A stretch of 64,000 nt of DNA, from the NCBI RefSeq assembly GCF_000282455.1, contig NZ_AKJG01000046.1:1-64000 (forward strand). The letters are read 5' to 3'. Below are positions 24,683 through 33,811 of the stretch, piece by piece. How positions within the stretch are numbered: position 1 is the first letter of the stretch; each line of letters starts with the position of its first letter. Made by a program: the position numbers and the translations under genes. Origin of the DNA: Pseudomonas sp. GM74. Lineage in GTDB: Bacteria > Pseudomonadota > Gammaproteobacteria > Pseudomonadales > Pseudomonadaceae. Below the pieces are notes generated by a model that had not been told where the DNA came from, searched no databases, and saw nothing but the letters and a program-made list of their open reading frames with translations.

Positions 24683-26260
24683 TCAGAACCGGTACTTGAA
24701 GTTGAGCGCGACGTTGTCGCGATCGGCCAACGGGCTGTTGTTGGCACTGCCGAGGTAGGCGTTGTAGCGGGCCTCGACGGTGAAGTTGCCCAGGTAGCGC
24801 CACGAACTGCCGATGCTGGCGCGGTTGTCGTTCTGGCCGGCGTTGATCGAGCCGACCATCGAGCTGTCGCCGTGGGCGGCGGCGCTGAAAGTGACAGGCA
24901 CCGACATGTCCCATCCGCTGAACACGTTGTTGTAGTCAAAGTTCGCCTGCACCGTGTAGCCCCAGGCATCGCGGTCATAGACCAGGCTGTCGGTTCCCGG
25001 CAGCGCGAAGCCCGGCGCCAGGGTCACCGGTTGCGACTTGTCGTTGCTGACCACGGTGTTGTAGACCACCTCGCCGGTCAGGGTGGTGTTGTCGGCGAAG
25101 GCGGTCGGGCCGAGCACGTAGATCATCGACGTTTGCGCTTGCACGGTCTTGCCACGCACGGGGCTGGAGAAACCGTTGTCGACCATCACCGGCGTGCCGT
25201 CGCGGTAGCTGACTTCACCGGCCCAACTGACGTCGCCCAGCACGGTGGCGAAGCTCGCGCCGAACAGGTCGATGTTGTCGAAGTAGCGCACCTGGTAGCG
25301 GCCCAGGGTCGTCGCGAAGTCCAGCGACGGCGTCTTGTCGTGATAGCGCGAGTAGAAGAGGCCGAACTCGGTGTTGTTCAACGACTCGGCGGCGTAGGTG
25401 AAGGCCACACCGTACTGGCCGCTGTCGCTCGGCTTGTCGTCCTTCAGACGGGTGACGAAACCGGAGGCGTCGTTGAAGCCGCCCTCGTCGATGAAGTCGG
25501 TGGTGGAGAAGTAGCTACCCACGCCGAACAGCTCGGTCTTTTCCCATTTGTACTGGTAGTAGGCCTGGATGCCCAGGCTTTCGGTCAGGGCGAACTGGGT
25601 GAACAGCTGGCCGACCGGCAGCAGGATTTCCTTGACCTCGACACCCGGGGTGGTCGCCTTGGTTGCGTCCACCGGGCTCTGGGCTGCGGAAATACCCGGA
25701 TAGAACAGGCTTTCACCCCAGCTCACCACCTGGTTACCCAGGCGCGCGTTGAGGGCATGGCCGCTCAGGTCCCAGGTGCCATAGGCGTAGTAATCGAGCA
25801 TGCGCAGTTCATTGCGGTGTTGGTCGATGGTGTCCTGGGAGAAACGGTCAGGCTTGCTGCAATGGCCGCCGGCGAAGCAGTTGGACGTGCCGGTGGTGTT
25901 GTCGTTGTCCTGATCGTAGACGTTGTCGTAGAAGCCCGTCGCCCGGACGAACACGCCGTAGTCGTCTTGCCACTTGATGTTGGCTTCGGTGAGAAAGCCG
26001 CTGCGGTTGTTGATCAGGCTGCCTTTGTCGAAGGCGTTGTCGCCGTCGTTGCCGTTGGTATTGGCGGTCAGTTTGTGATCGCGAGACTCGGTCCGCCAGG
26101 CGAGGCTGTACGTCAGCGTGGTGTCCCAGTCGATGCTCAAGTCTTCGCTTGGCTGAAAGCTCATGGCGTTAACGTGAGCGCTAAGTCCGCCAGCCAGCAT
26201 CAATAGAACAAGCTGTGTGCGAGGGTGCTGTGTTGGTGGGGCGATTATTGTTTTTATCAT
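24683..26260 (-). CDS. DUF1302 outer-membrane porin-like protein
   Basis: A 525-residue protein starting MIKTIIAPPT behind GAGGAC. A signal peptide ends at VNA. The rest alternates Tyr/Trp/Asp-rich beta strands and ends KYRF, the terminal Phe expected of an outer-membrane barrel. It shows DUF1302 features (LNARLGNQVVSWGES, KPSDSGQYGVA). DUF1302 proteins are FadL-like or porin-like and are usually paired with DUF1329. Here it is likely the entry route for steroids. The operon faces kstD across two operator-like sites. Confidence 0.9.
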   Translation of the reverse strand: MIKTIIAPPTQHPRTQLVLLMLAGGLSAHVNAMSFQPSEDLSIDWDTTLTYSLAWRTESRDHKLTANTNGNDGDNAFDKGSLINNRSGFLTEANIKWQDDYGVFVRATGFYDNVYDQDNDNTTGTSNCFAGGHCSKPDRFSQDTIDQHRNELRMLDYYAYGTWDLSGHALNARLGNQVVSWGESLFYPGISAAQSPVDATKATTPGVEVKEILLPVGQLFTQFALTESLGIQAYYQYKWEKTELFGVGSYFSTTDFIDEGGFNDASGFVTRLKDDKPSDSGQYGVAFTYAAESLNNTEFGLFYSRYHDKTPSLDFATTLGRYQVRYFDNIDLFGASFATVLGDVSWAGEVSYRDGTPVMVDNGFSSPVRGKTVQAQTSMIYVLGPTAFADNTTLTGEVVYNTVVSNDKSQPVTLAPGFALPGTDSLVYDRDAWGYTVQANFDYNNVFSGWDMSVPVTFSAAAHGDSSMVGSINAGQNDNRASIGSSWRYLGNFTVEARYNAYLGSANNSPLADRDNVALNFKYRF

Positions 26261-26354
26261 GTCGTCCTCATGGCCCAGGTCAGACCTGCCCGACCTGCAT
26301 TTCAGGGGGGTGATTGGTGTTGTGGGCGACTATGGAGTCACGACTTGCGCGCAA

Positions 26355-26373
26355 CATCGTCCAAGCGGACTAA
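26355..26373 (-). promoter_or_regulatory. Steroid-cluster operator site 5a
   Basis: The minus strand reads TTAGTCCGCTTGGACGATG, 14 of 15 fixed positions, 94 bp before the DUF1302 start at 26260. Confidence 0.8.
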
Positions 26374-26405
26374 GCGATTTGTACGGGGCGGCAGCAGGCC
26401 TGGCA

Positions 26406-26424
26406 TTAGTCTTATCGGACGATG
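26406..26424 (+). promoter_or_regulatory. Steroid-cluster operator site 5b
   Basis: TTAGTCTTATCGGACGATG matches 13 of 15 fixed positions and lies 102 bp before kstD. It is oppositely oriented to site 5a, as in the hsaD/SDR intergenic region. Confidence 0.8.
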
Positions 26425-26526
26425 AACACCCGGCGCGCGCGGCGAACAATCCCGAGACCGACTGCACCGGGCGAAGATCCGGCGGTGGCGGTTTCTGCCT
26501 GATGGGCGCTGAACAAGGGTGATCGC

Positions 26527-28269
26527 ATGAACGCTGCCGGGATCAAATGGGACGAGTGCTGTGATGTGTTGGTGATTGGCTCTGGCGCCGGGGGCATGAC
26601 CGCTGCGCTGCGCGCCCACGACCTGGGCCTCAATGCGCTGTTGATCGAAAAGAGCGGCGAGTACGGCGGCACCTCGGCGGTGTCCGGCGGCGGTATCTGG
26701 ATCCCCAACAACCACCGGATCGCTGCCATCGGCGGCAGTGATTCGGCGGCCGAAGCGATTGCCTACATCCGCGCCGTGACCCATGGCGAGATCGACGACG
26801 GGCGCATCGAAGCCTATGTCGAGCACGGCCGGGAGATGGTCGAGTACCTGGAACGACACACCCGCGTGCGCTTCGAGGCGCAACCGCGCTACGCCGATTA
26901 CTACCCGGAAGTCGAGGGCGGCAAACCGGGCTATCGCTCGATGGATCCGCAACCGTTCGATGCCGCCGAACTCGGTGAAGAATTCTTGCGCATGCGCGCA
27001 CCGTCCCCCGGTACCCTGATGATGGGGCGCATGGCGATGACCATGAAAGAGGCGCAGGTGCTGCTGTGCCGCGGCCCCGGCTGGTTGCGCCTGACCTTGC
27101 GGGTGATGTGGCGCTACTGGCGTGATCGCGAGGGGCGGCGTTTGTCCCGCCGCGACCGTTTCCTGACCCTGGGCAATGCCTTGATCGGTGCCTTGCGCTG
27201 TTCGTTGCAGGATCGCGGCAAGTCGCTGTGGCTCAATTGTGCGCTGGAAGAATTAATGCTGGTCGGCGACCGGGTCGGCGGGGCGCGGGTCAATCGCAAC
27301 GGCCAGCTGCTCAACGTCAAGGCGCGCTACGGGGTGATCATCGCCGCCGGTGGTTTCGAGCGTAACCAGGCGATGCGCGAGCAGTACCTGCCGCAGCCGT
27401 CCCAGGCTAATTGGAGTGCCACGCCACCGAACAATACCGGCGACGGCATCCGCGCCGGCCAGGCCCTTGGCGCACGCACCGCGTTGATGGAACACAGCTG
27501 GTGGGCGCCGACCACTTACGTCAAGGGCGAAGAAAAACAGCGTGCGCTGTTCGTTGAACGCACCTTGCCGGGGTGCGTGATGGTCAACGCGGCGGGGAAG
27601 CGTTTCGTCAACGAGGCCGCGCCCTATACCGATATCGTTTATGCGATGTACGCCAACAACCGTGAAGGCGCCGCGAGCGTGCCGTGCTGGATGGTGTTCG
27701 ACGCTGAGTTCCGCCGTAAATACCCGTGCGGCGCCTTGCTGCCGGGCTATGCCCAGCGCGATTGGCAATTGCCCGAGCATTTGCGTGATTACTTCCAGAA
27801 GGCGTCGAGCCTGGAAGAACTGGCGACGAAAATCGGCGTCGACGCCGACGGGCTGGTGCGCACCGTGCAGCGCTTCAACGGCATGGCCGTGCAGGGCGTC
27901 GACTTGGATTTCCACAAGGGCGAGTCGCTGTTCGACCGCTACTACGGCGACCCGAACGTGCAACCCAATCCGTGCCTGGCGCCGTTGCTCAAAGGGCCGT
28001 TCTACGCCGTGCGCATCGACGCCGGCGACATCGGCACCAAGGGCGGCCTGCTGACCGACGTGCACGCCCGCGTGTTGCACGAAGACGGCGAACCGATCAA
28101 CGGCCTGTACGCCATCGGCAACAGCGCCGCCTCGATGATGGGCCGCACCTATCCGGGTGCCGGTTCGACCATCGGCCCGGCCATGACCTTCGGTTATCTG
28201 GCCGCCAATCACATCAAGCGCCAGAGCGAAACCGCTTCGGCGAAAACCTTGTTCGGGAGTGTCGAATGA
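26527..28269 (+). CDS. kstD: 3-ketosteroid Delta1-dehydrogenase KstD/TesH
   Basis: A 580-residue FAD protein. The dinucleotide motif GSGAGGMTAA (18-27) is followed by EKSGEYGGTSAVSGGGIWIPNN. The C-terminal GRTYPGAGSTIGPAMTFG holds the active-site Tyr542 and Gly546, matching Tyr487/Gly491 of Rhodococcus KstD1. It introduces the C1-C2 double bond in ring A of 3-keto-4-ene steroids, which together with C9 hydroxylation triggers ring B opening. It overlaps the next SDR by ATGA. Confidence 0.9.
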   Translation: MNAAGIKWDECCDVLVIGSGAGGMTAALRAHDLGLNALLIEKSGEYGGTSAVSGGGIWIPNNHRIAAIGGSDSAAEAIAYIRAVTHGEIDDGRIEAYVEHGREMVEYLERHTRVRFEAQPRYADYYPEVEGGKPGYRSMDPQPFDAAELGEEFLRMRAPSPGTLMMGRMAMTMKEAQVLLCRGPGWLRLTLRVMWRYWRDREGRRLSRRDRFLTLGNALIGALRCSLQDRGKSLWLNCALEELMLVGDRVGGARVNRNGQLLNVKARYGVIIAAGGFERNQAMREQYLPQPSQANWSATPPNNTGDGIRAGQALGARTALMEHSWWAPTTYVKGEEKQRALFVERTLPGCVMVNAAGKRFVNEAAPYTDIVYAMYANNREGAASVPCWMVFDAEFRRKYPCGALLPGYAQRDWQLPEHLRDYFQKASSLEELATKIGVDADGLVRTVQRFNGMAVQGVDLDFHKGESLFDRYYGDPNVQPNPCLAPLLKGPFYAVRIDAGDIGTKGGLLTDVHARVLHEDGEPINGLYAIGNSAASMMGRTYPGAGSTIGPAMTFGYLAANHIKRQSETASAKTLFGSVE

Positions 28270-29144
28270 ACAGTCAGCATCCACAGATCGCTGTAGTAAC
28301 CGGTGCCAGTCGCGGAGTGGGGCAGGGCATTGCCCTGGCCCTGGGGGCGGCGGGCATGACGGTGTATGTCACCGGTCGCGCGCCGACGCAGGGTGGGTCG
28401 AATTTGTACGGGCACGCCTTGAGCGGGTCGCTGGAGGACAGCGCCGCCGCGATCACCGCCGCCGGTGGGCGCGGTATCGCGGTGGTCTGTGACCACGCCG
28501 ATGACGCGCAGGCTCAGGCGCTGTTTGCCCGTGTGGAAGATGAGTGCGGGCATCTGGATCTGCTGGTGAACAACGCTGCGTTCATCCATGACCGGTTGAT
28601 CGAGCCGGGGTCGTTCTGGGCCAAGCCGCTGGATCTGGTGCGCATTCTCGACGTCGGACTGCGCTCGGCCTACATCGCCAGCTTCTACGCCGCGCCGCTG
28701 TTGCTGAAGAGTGCCCAAGGGCTGATTTGTTTTACCTCGTCGTTCGGCGCCGGCTGCTACATGCATGGCCCGGCGTATGGCGCGCAAAAGGCCGGCGTCG
28801 ACAAGCTGGCGGCGGACATGGCGATCGATTTCGAAGGGCAGGGCGTGGCGGCGTTGTCGCTGTGGCTCGGTCCGCAACTGACCGAACGCACCAGGATTGC
28901 CGGCGAGCAGCATGGCGAGCAGTACCAGGCGTTCCTGGCCCACGCCGAAACCCCGCAATTCAACGGTCGGGTGATTCATGCCTTGCTCAATGATCCGCAG
29001 TTGATGGCGCTGTCCGGGCAGACCCTGATCACCGCCGAAATAGCCCTTGGCTACGGCATCAGCGAAGCCGAAGGCCGCCAGCCACCGTCCCATCGCGCCA
29101 TGCTCGGCGACCCGCGCCAACAGCACCCGGCGCGGGTGGTCTGA
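28266..29144 (+). CDS. Short-chain dehydrogenase (DHRS1-like)
   Basis: A 292-residue SDR with TGASRGVGQGIA near the start, a bulky TGRAPTQGG loop and LLVNNAAF. The catalytic Tyr lies in YGAQKAG, with an unusual FTSSFGAGCYMHG before it, and a long C-terminal part follows. This layout resembles the DHRS1 subfamily rather than classical FabG-like SDRs. It is cotranscribed with kstD. It may oxidise a steroid hydroxyl (for example C17 or C3) before or after KstD; substrate unknown. Confidence 0.85.
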   Translation: MNSQHPQIAVVTGASRGVGQGIALALGAAGMTVYVTGRAPTQGGSNLYGHALSGSLEDSAAAITAAGGRGIAVVCDHADDAQAQALFARVEDECGHLDLLVNNAAFIHDRLIEPGSFWAKPLDLVRILDVGLRSAYIASFYAAPLLLKSAQGLICFTSSFGAGCYMHGPAYGAQKAGVDKLAADMAIDFEGQGVAALSLWLGPQLTERTRIAGEQHGEQYQAFLAHAETPQFNGRVIHALLNDPQLMALSGQTLITAEIALGYGISEAEGRQPPSHRAMLGDPRQQHPARVV

Positions 29145-29160
29145 TCCACGATGATCGTTC

Positions 29161-29297
29161 CCTGTAGCAGCTGGCGAAGCCTGCGTTCGGCTGCGCAGCA
29201 GTCGTGAAATCAGGCACTGCGGTGTATCAGTTAAACCGCGTGCACTGTATTCGCGACTGCTGCGCAGCCGAACGCAGGCTTCGCCAGCTGCTACAGG
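29161..29297. repeat. Perfect 44-bp inverted repeat
   Basis: Arms 29161-29204 and 29254-29297 are exact reverse complements. Relatives with the same GTAGCAGCTGnCGAAG start lie at 39207-39341 and 47214-47346. They sit between converging or terminating operons and could form bidirectional hairpins. Confidence 0.92.
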
Positions 29298-29316
29298 GAA
29301 ATTGTGCGTTTCGGAC

Positions 29317-30897
29317 TTAATTCACGGGCTGAAGCGCCCACTCGCGCAACACATTCTTGGTCACTTTGCCCGCCGCATTGATCGGCATCTTCTGCAGCAC
29401 CTGCACCCGGCGCGGCACCTTGTAGTTGGCCATTTGCTCGCGGCACCAGGCGAGGAATCGGGCCTGCTCGATCTCGATGCCCGGCGCGGGCAACAGGAAT
29501 GCCATCGCCACTTCACCCATACGCTCATCGGGAATACCGATCACCGCTGCCTGGGCCACGCCCGGATAGGTCAGCAAACACTGTTCGATCTCCGCCGGGT
29601 ACACATTGAAGCCGCCGGTGATGAACATGTCCTTGAGGCGGTCGGTGATGCGCAGGTAACCCCGTTCGTCGAGCATGCCGATGTCGCCGGTGTGCAGCCA
29701 GCCGTCGGCGTCGAGAATCTCCTGGCTGGCGTCGGGGTTGTTGAGGTAACCCTGCATCAGGTTGTAGCCGCGAATCTGCACCTCACCGGGAATGTTCGCC
29801 GGTTGGCTGCGACCGTTGTTGCCGACACACCGTACTTCCACCCCCGGCATCGCCCGGCCACTGGTGTTGGCGACCAGTTCCGCGGAGTCGCCGGCGCGGC
29901 AGATCGTGGCGAAACCGCAGACTTCCGTCAGGCCATAGGCGGTGACGATGGTGGCGAAGCCGAGTTCGTCGCGCATGCGGTGGATCATCTCCACCGGGAT
30001 CGCCGCCGCCCCGGTCACCGCCACGCGCAAGGAGCTCAGGTCGAATTCACTGCGTTGTGGATGGGCCAGCAGCGATTGATACAGCGTCGGTGGCCCGGGC
30101 AATACGGTGATGTGTTCCCGTTGCACGCATTCGAGCACGGCCTGCACGTCGAACACTTGCTGCGGCAGGAGGGTGCAGCCTCGCATCAAGGCGGCCAGCC
30201 AACCGGCCTTGTAGCCGAAGGAGTGGAAGAACGGATTGACGATCAGGTAGCGATCGCTCTCACGCAAACCGACGATATCGCTCCAGTCCCGCACGATGCG
30301 CAGGTTCTGGCCGTGGCTGGTCATTACGCCCTTGGGTTTTCCGGTGGTGCCCGAGGTGAACAGCACGTCGGACAAGGCGTGTGGGCCAACGCTCTGTTCG
30401 CGGGTGCGCAAGGCCAGGTGCGGTACGTCGGCCCCCAGGTCCATAAACCGTTCCCAGGCCAGTGTTCCCGAGTTGGCGCCGCGCAGGCTGACGATGTGAC
30501 GCAGCTCAGGCAGGTCTTCCGACGCCAGCATGCCGGGGTAGTCCGCGCTCAGGAATTCGCCGATGGCAAACAGCACACAGGTGCCGCTTTCGCGCAGGAT
30601 GTAGCCGGCCTCGCTGCCCTTCATCCGGGTATTGAGCGGCACCAGGGCGGCGCCGACACTTTGCAGGGCACCGGCGGCGACAATCCACTCCCACAGGTTG
30701 GGCGCCCAGATCCCCACGCGGTCCCCGATCTGTACGTCGAGGGCCAGCAGGGCGCGGGCAGCCTGGCGGCGCAGTTGGTCCAGTTGTCGGTAGCTGATGA
30801 CGTGGCCCGCGTCCTCGATGGCCGGGCGGTCGCCGTAGGCCTGGGCAGCGTTGGCGAACAGTTGAGCGATGGTCAGTGCGGTGGCGACAGGCGGCAT
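29317..30897 (-). CDS. fadD3: HIP-CoA ligase FadD3-like
   Basis: A 526-residue AMP-forming acyl-CoA synthetase starting MPPVATALTI behind GGAGG. It has P-loop TSGTTGKPKG, AYGLTE, the adenylation motif YLRITDRLKD and C-terminal Lys in NAAGKVTK. Stretches such as NPFFHSFGYKAG, VLPGPPTLYQSLL and FNVYPAEIE match mycobacterial FadD3 as I remember it. FadD3 activates HIP, the C/D-ring remnant released by HsaD, committing it to CoA-dependent degradation. It follows an SDR in a two-gene operon. Confidence 0.88.
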   Translation of the reverse strand: MPPVATALTIAQLFANAAQAYGDRPAIEDAGHVISYRQLDQLRRQAARALLALDVQIGDRVGIWAPNLWEWIVAAGALQSVGAALVPLNTRMKGSEAGYILRESGTCVLFAIGEFLSADYPGMLASEDLPELRHIVSLRGANSGTLAWERFMDLGADVPHLALRTREQSVGPHALSDVLFTSGTTGKPKGVMTSHGQNLRIVRDWSDIVGLRESDRYLIVNPFFHSFGYKAGWLAALMRGCTLLPQQVFDVQAVLECVQREHITVLPGPPTLYQSLLAHPQRSEFDLSSLRVAVTGAAAIPVEMIHRMRDELGFATIVTAYGLTEVCGFATICRAGDSAELVANTSGRAMPGVEVRCVGNNGRSQPANIPGEVQIRGYNLMQGYLNNPDASQEILDADGWLHTGDIGMLDERGYLRITDRLKDMFITGGFNVYPAEIEQCLLTYPGVAQAAVIGIPDERMGEVAMAFLLPAPGIEIEQARFLAWCREQMANYKVPRRVQVLQKMPINAAGKVTKNVLREWALQPVN

Positions 30898-30969
30898 GGG
30901 GCCTCCCCGGTTAGAAGACAAATACGAAAAAGGGAGTAGGCCGGGCAGGGCGCCCGGCCGGATAACGAA

Positions 30970-31716
30970 TTACTGGGCGGGCGGGGCGAAACGGCGACCG
31001 GCGGAGAAACCACCGTCCACGGCGATCATCTGGCCGCTGACAAAGGACGCTTCGTCCGAGGCCAGGAACAGTGCGACGTTGGCCACTTCTTCCGGTTGCC
31101 CGGAACGGCTGAGCATGTGCTGCGAGGCGAAGAAGGCGTGGAACGCGTCATTGTCACGAACCATGCTGGTCATCGGTGTTTCGATCAGGCCTGGGCACAG
31201 ACCGTTGACGCGAACGTTGGCGTAGCCGTAGTCGATGGCCATCGAGCGGGTCAGCTGGTTGATGCCGCCCTTGGACACGTTATAAGCCACGTTGCCGTCG
31301 CAGCCCTGCAGGCCGAAGATCGAACCGACATTGATGATCGAGCCATTGCGTTGTTCAACCATCGACGCCAGCGCGTATTTGCTGGTGAGCATGCTGCCGG
31401 TCAGGTTGATGTCCATCACCCGTTGCCAGTTGGCGGTGGTGGTCTGGGTCACGCTGCCCTGGTCGGCAACGCCGGCGGCGTTGACCAGTACATCGATGCG
31501 CCCGAAGCGGCTGATGACTTCTTGCATGACCTGCTGCACCTGCGCTTCGTCGCGCACGTCCAGGGTCATGAACAGGCTGGGAAAGTCTGCCGGTGCGCTG
31601 CCGATGTCCAGCCCGACCACTTGCGCGCCTTCGGCAGCGAAACGGCGCACGCAGGCCAGACCGATACCCGAAGCGCCGCCGGTGACCACCGCGACCTTAT
31701 TCTGCAAACGAGCCAT
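30970..31716 (-). CDS. Short-chain dehydrogenase upstream of fadD3
   Basis: A 248-residue classical SDR: TGGASGIGLA cofactor motif, LVNAAG, Ser in VGSIFG, YNVSK, C-terminal SGQMIAVDGGFSAGR. It is first in an operon with the HIP-CoA ligase, 67 bp downstream of an operator-like site. A hydroxysteroid or hydroxy-HIP dehydrogenase role fits, but the SDR fold does not reveal the substrate. Confidence 0.85.
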   Translation of the reverse strand: MARLQNKVAVVTGGASGIGLACVRRFAAEGAQVVGLDIGSAPADFPSLFMTLDVRDEAQVQQVMQEVISRFGRIDVLVNAAGVADQGSVTQTTTANWQRVMDINLTGSMLTSKYALASMVEQRNGSIINVGSIFGLQGCDGNVAYNVSKGGINQLTRSMAIDYGYANVRVNGLCPGLIETPMTSMVRDNDAFHAFFASQHMLSRSGQPEEVANVALFLASDEASFVSGQMIAVDGGFSAGRRFAPPAQ

Positions 31717-31783
31717 AACTGCACCTCTTTTATTGTTGTGGGCTAATGCTGGGGCCGAGTCTAACTGCAGACCGGGCCTGAGT

Positions 31784-31802
31784 GATCGTCCGTTGAGACT
31801 AA
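31784..31802 (-). promoter_or_regulatory. Steroid-cluster operator site 6
   Basis: The minus strand reads TTAGTCTCAACGGACGATC, 12 of 15 fixed positions, 67 bp before the SDR-fadD3 operon. Confidence 0.65.
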
Positions 31803-31829
31803 GGCGAAATGTTGGTCGGTCAGAAACAA

Positions 31830-31934
31830 CCTGTGGCGAGGGAGCTTGCTCCCGCTGGGCTGCGAAGCGGCCCCAAAAATCTGAAAACGACGACTGCTTC
31901 GCAGCCGAGCGGGAGCAAGCTCCCTCGCCACAGG
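31830..31934. repeat. REP-type inverted repeat
   Basis: Arms beginning cctgtggcgagggagcttgc (31830) and ending in its complement (31934) flank a short spacer, between the SDR promoter and the end of kshB. Confidence 0.9.
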
Positions 31935-31959
31935 TACGATGTTTGTTCTTGAGTGCGCA

Positions 31960-33042
31960 TCAATCCGGGAATTTCAGGCGTACCCGGGCACCCGTTGGTC
32001 GGCTCTGGCAGGCCAGTGTCCAGCCGTCGGCGAGTTCCTTGGGGGTCAGCACATCGTTGCGCGCCAACTGGACCTCACCTTCCTTGACCACGCACATGCA
32101 GGCCCCGCAAAAACCCTCTTCACAGGACGACGGCACGTCGAGGCCAGCCGCTTTGCAACTTTGCAGCAAGGTTTCGCCGGGGCGGCAGGTAATTTCGTGT
32201 TGCTGGCCGTCGAGCTCGACAATCAGCGCCTCGCACTGCGACCCCATCGTTGCCTCGCGGGCGAGGGCCTCTTCGGCCAACAGTTCATCGGGGTCTGGTG
32301 GCGAGACGAAACGCTCGACATGGATCCGCTCGGCCGCTTCGCCCAGTGCCAGCAGCGTGCGCTCCACGGTGTCCATGAAGGGGCCCGGCCCGCAGATGAA
32401 GTAGTCGCCACCGGCCGATCCGCGCAGCAGATGACGGACCTGATGGTCCGTCAGGAAACCCTGCACCGAGTCGAGGACGTGCACCACGTGCAGTTGATCA
32501 GGATGCGCCTTGATCAACCGGCACAGCTCGTCCTTGAAAATCACCGACGCCTCATCGCGGTTGGCGTAGATCAATTTGATCGGCCGCCGACTGCTATGGA
32601 GCACTGATTTGAGAATGGAAAACACCGGGGTGATACCCGAACCGCCCCCGAACAAGACCAGGGGCTTTTCGGTGTCCGCCTGCGGGCTCAGGCAGAAATG
32701 CCCGGCTGGTGGCAACACTTCCAGCCAGTCGCCGACCTGGACTTCGTTCATCCAGTTCGATACCCGGCCACCATCGACCCGTTTCACCGTAACCTTGGGC
32801 AGCGCGTCCGCAAGCGGCGAACTGGCCATGGAATAGCAGCGGGTCAACAGTTTGCCGGCGAAGGGCACGCGAAAACTCAGGAACTGGCCCGGTTTGTAGC
32901 GAAAGCGCTCACGCAGGTTTGGCGGTACGTCCAGCACCAGCGAGCGCGCGTCAGCGGTCTCGTCGATCACCGCGCACACTTGCAATGAGACGCTTGCCGT
33001 CGTGTGTTCGGCCGGGGTCAGGTTCTGTTGTTGCGTGCCCAT
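31960..33042 (-). CDS. kshB: 3-ketosteroid 9alpha-hydroxylase reductase KshB
   Basis: A 360-residue flavo-iron-sulfur reductase. ATG 33042 is chosen because GAGG lies 6 nt upstream; a GTG at 33048 is possible. Domains in order: FAD-binding (RCYSMAS, 68-74), NAD-binding (GGGSGITP, 132-139; ICGPGPFM, 216-223) and a C-terminal plant-type [2Fe-2S] ferredoxin with Cys307, Cys312, Cys315 and Cys345. It passes electrons from NADH to KshA. It is the last gene of hsaB-kstD2-SDR-kshB. Confidence 0.93.
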   Translation of the reverse strand: MGTQQQNLTPAEHTTASVSLQVCAVIDETADARSLVLDVPPNLRERFRYKPGQFLSFRVPFAGKLLTRCYSMASSPLADALPKVTVKRVDGGRVSNWMNEVQVGDWLEVLPPAGHFCLSPQADTEKPLVLFGGGSGITPVFSILKSVLHSSRRPIKLIYANRDEASVIFKDELCRLIKAHPDQLHVVHVLDSVQGFLTDHQVRHLLRGSAGGDYFICGPGPFMDTVERTLLALGEAAERIHVERFVSPPDPDELLAEEALAREATMGSQCEALIVELDGQQHEITCRPGETLLQSCKAAGLDVPSSCEEGFCGACMCVVKEGEVQLARNDVLTPKELADGWTLACQSRPTGARVRLKFPD

Positions 33043-33055
33043 GTTCACCTCGACC

Positions 33056-33811
33056 TCAGAGCCCGCTGATCAGCTGGGCGTTGTCGACGCGGATCTCGGC
33101 ACCGTTGACGAACCGCGACTCGTCGGCGGCGAGGAACAGCACCACGTTGGCGATATCCCGTGGCGCGGCCATGCGGTTCATCGGGTCCTGGTCCAGCGCT
33201 TCCTGCGGGATCGGCTGACCACCGGCCAGGGCCTGGGTCATTGGCGTGTTCACGCCATCCGGGTGCACGCTGTTGCAACGGATGCGGTAGCCCTGCTGCT
33301 TGCAGTGCAGGGCAATGGAACGGGTCATCGCCGCCACCGCGCCTTTGGACGCCGAGTAAGCGCAGAACATCGGCATCGCACCCAACGCGGCCACCGACGA
33401 CATGTTGATGATCGAGCCGCCACCGGTTTCCTTCATCGCCTGGATCGCGTACTTGCAGCCGAGGAAGTAGCCTTCGCCGTTGATCTTCTGCACTTTCTGC
33501 CACAGTTCCAGCGTGGTGTCTTCGATGCTGCCCAAGGCCAGGATCGCGGCGTTGTTGACCAGTACATCGAGACGGCCGAAGTGTTCGACGGTGGTCTTGA
33601 CCACGTGTTGCCAATCGCTTTCGCTGGCGATGTCGTGGCGGATGAACAGCGCGTTGGCGCCGATTTGCGCAGCCACCTGGCGACCGGCCTCTTCATTGAG
33701 GTCGGTCAGTACCACTTTGGCGCCTTCGCGAGCCAGCAGCAGAGCGTCTTCGCGACCGATGCCGCTGGCGGCGCCGGTGATGATGCAGACTTTGCCTTCT
33801 ACACGTTGCAT
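33056..33811 (-). CDS. 3beta/17beta-hydroxysteroid dehydrogenase-like SDR
   Basis: A 251-residue SDR starting MQRVEGKVCI: TGAASGIGRE, NNAAILALG, Ser in MSSVAALG, YSASKGA. The middle and C terminus (FIRHDIASESDW, NSVHPDGVNTPM, LFLAADESRFVNGAE) resemble the Comamonas testosteroni 3beta/17beta-HSD. It would oxidise 3beta- or 17beta-hydroxyls to ketones with NAD, feeding the isomerase and KstD. It overlaps the upstream FAD dehydrogenase gene by 13 bp. Confidence 0.85.
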   Translation of the reverse strand: MQRVEGKVCIITGAASGIGREDALLLAREGAKVVLTDLNEEAGRQVAAQIGANALFIRHDIASESDWQHVVKTTVEHFGRLDVLVNNAAILALGSIEDTTLELWQKVQKINGEGYFLGCKYAIQAMKETGGGSIINMSSVAALGAMPMFCAYSASKGAVAAMTRSIALHCKQQGYRIRCNSVHPDGVNTPMTQALAGGQPIPQEALDQDPMNRMAAPRDIANVVLFLAADESRFVNGAEIRVDNAQLISGL

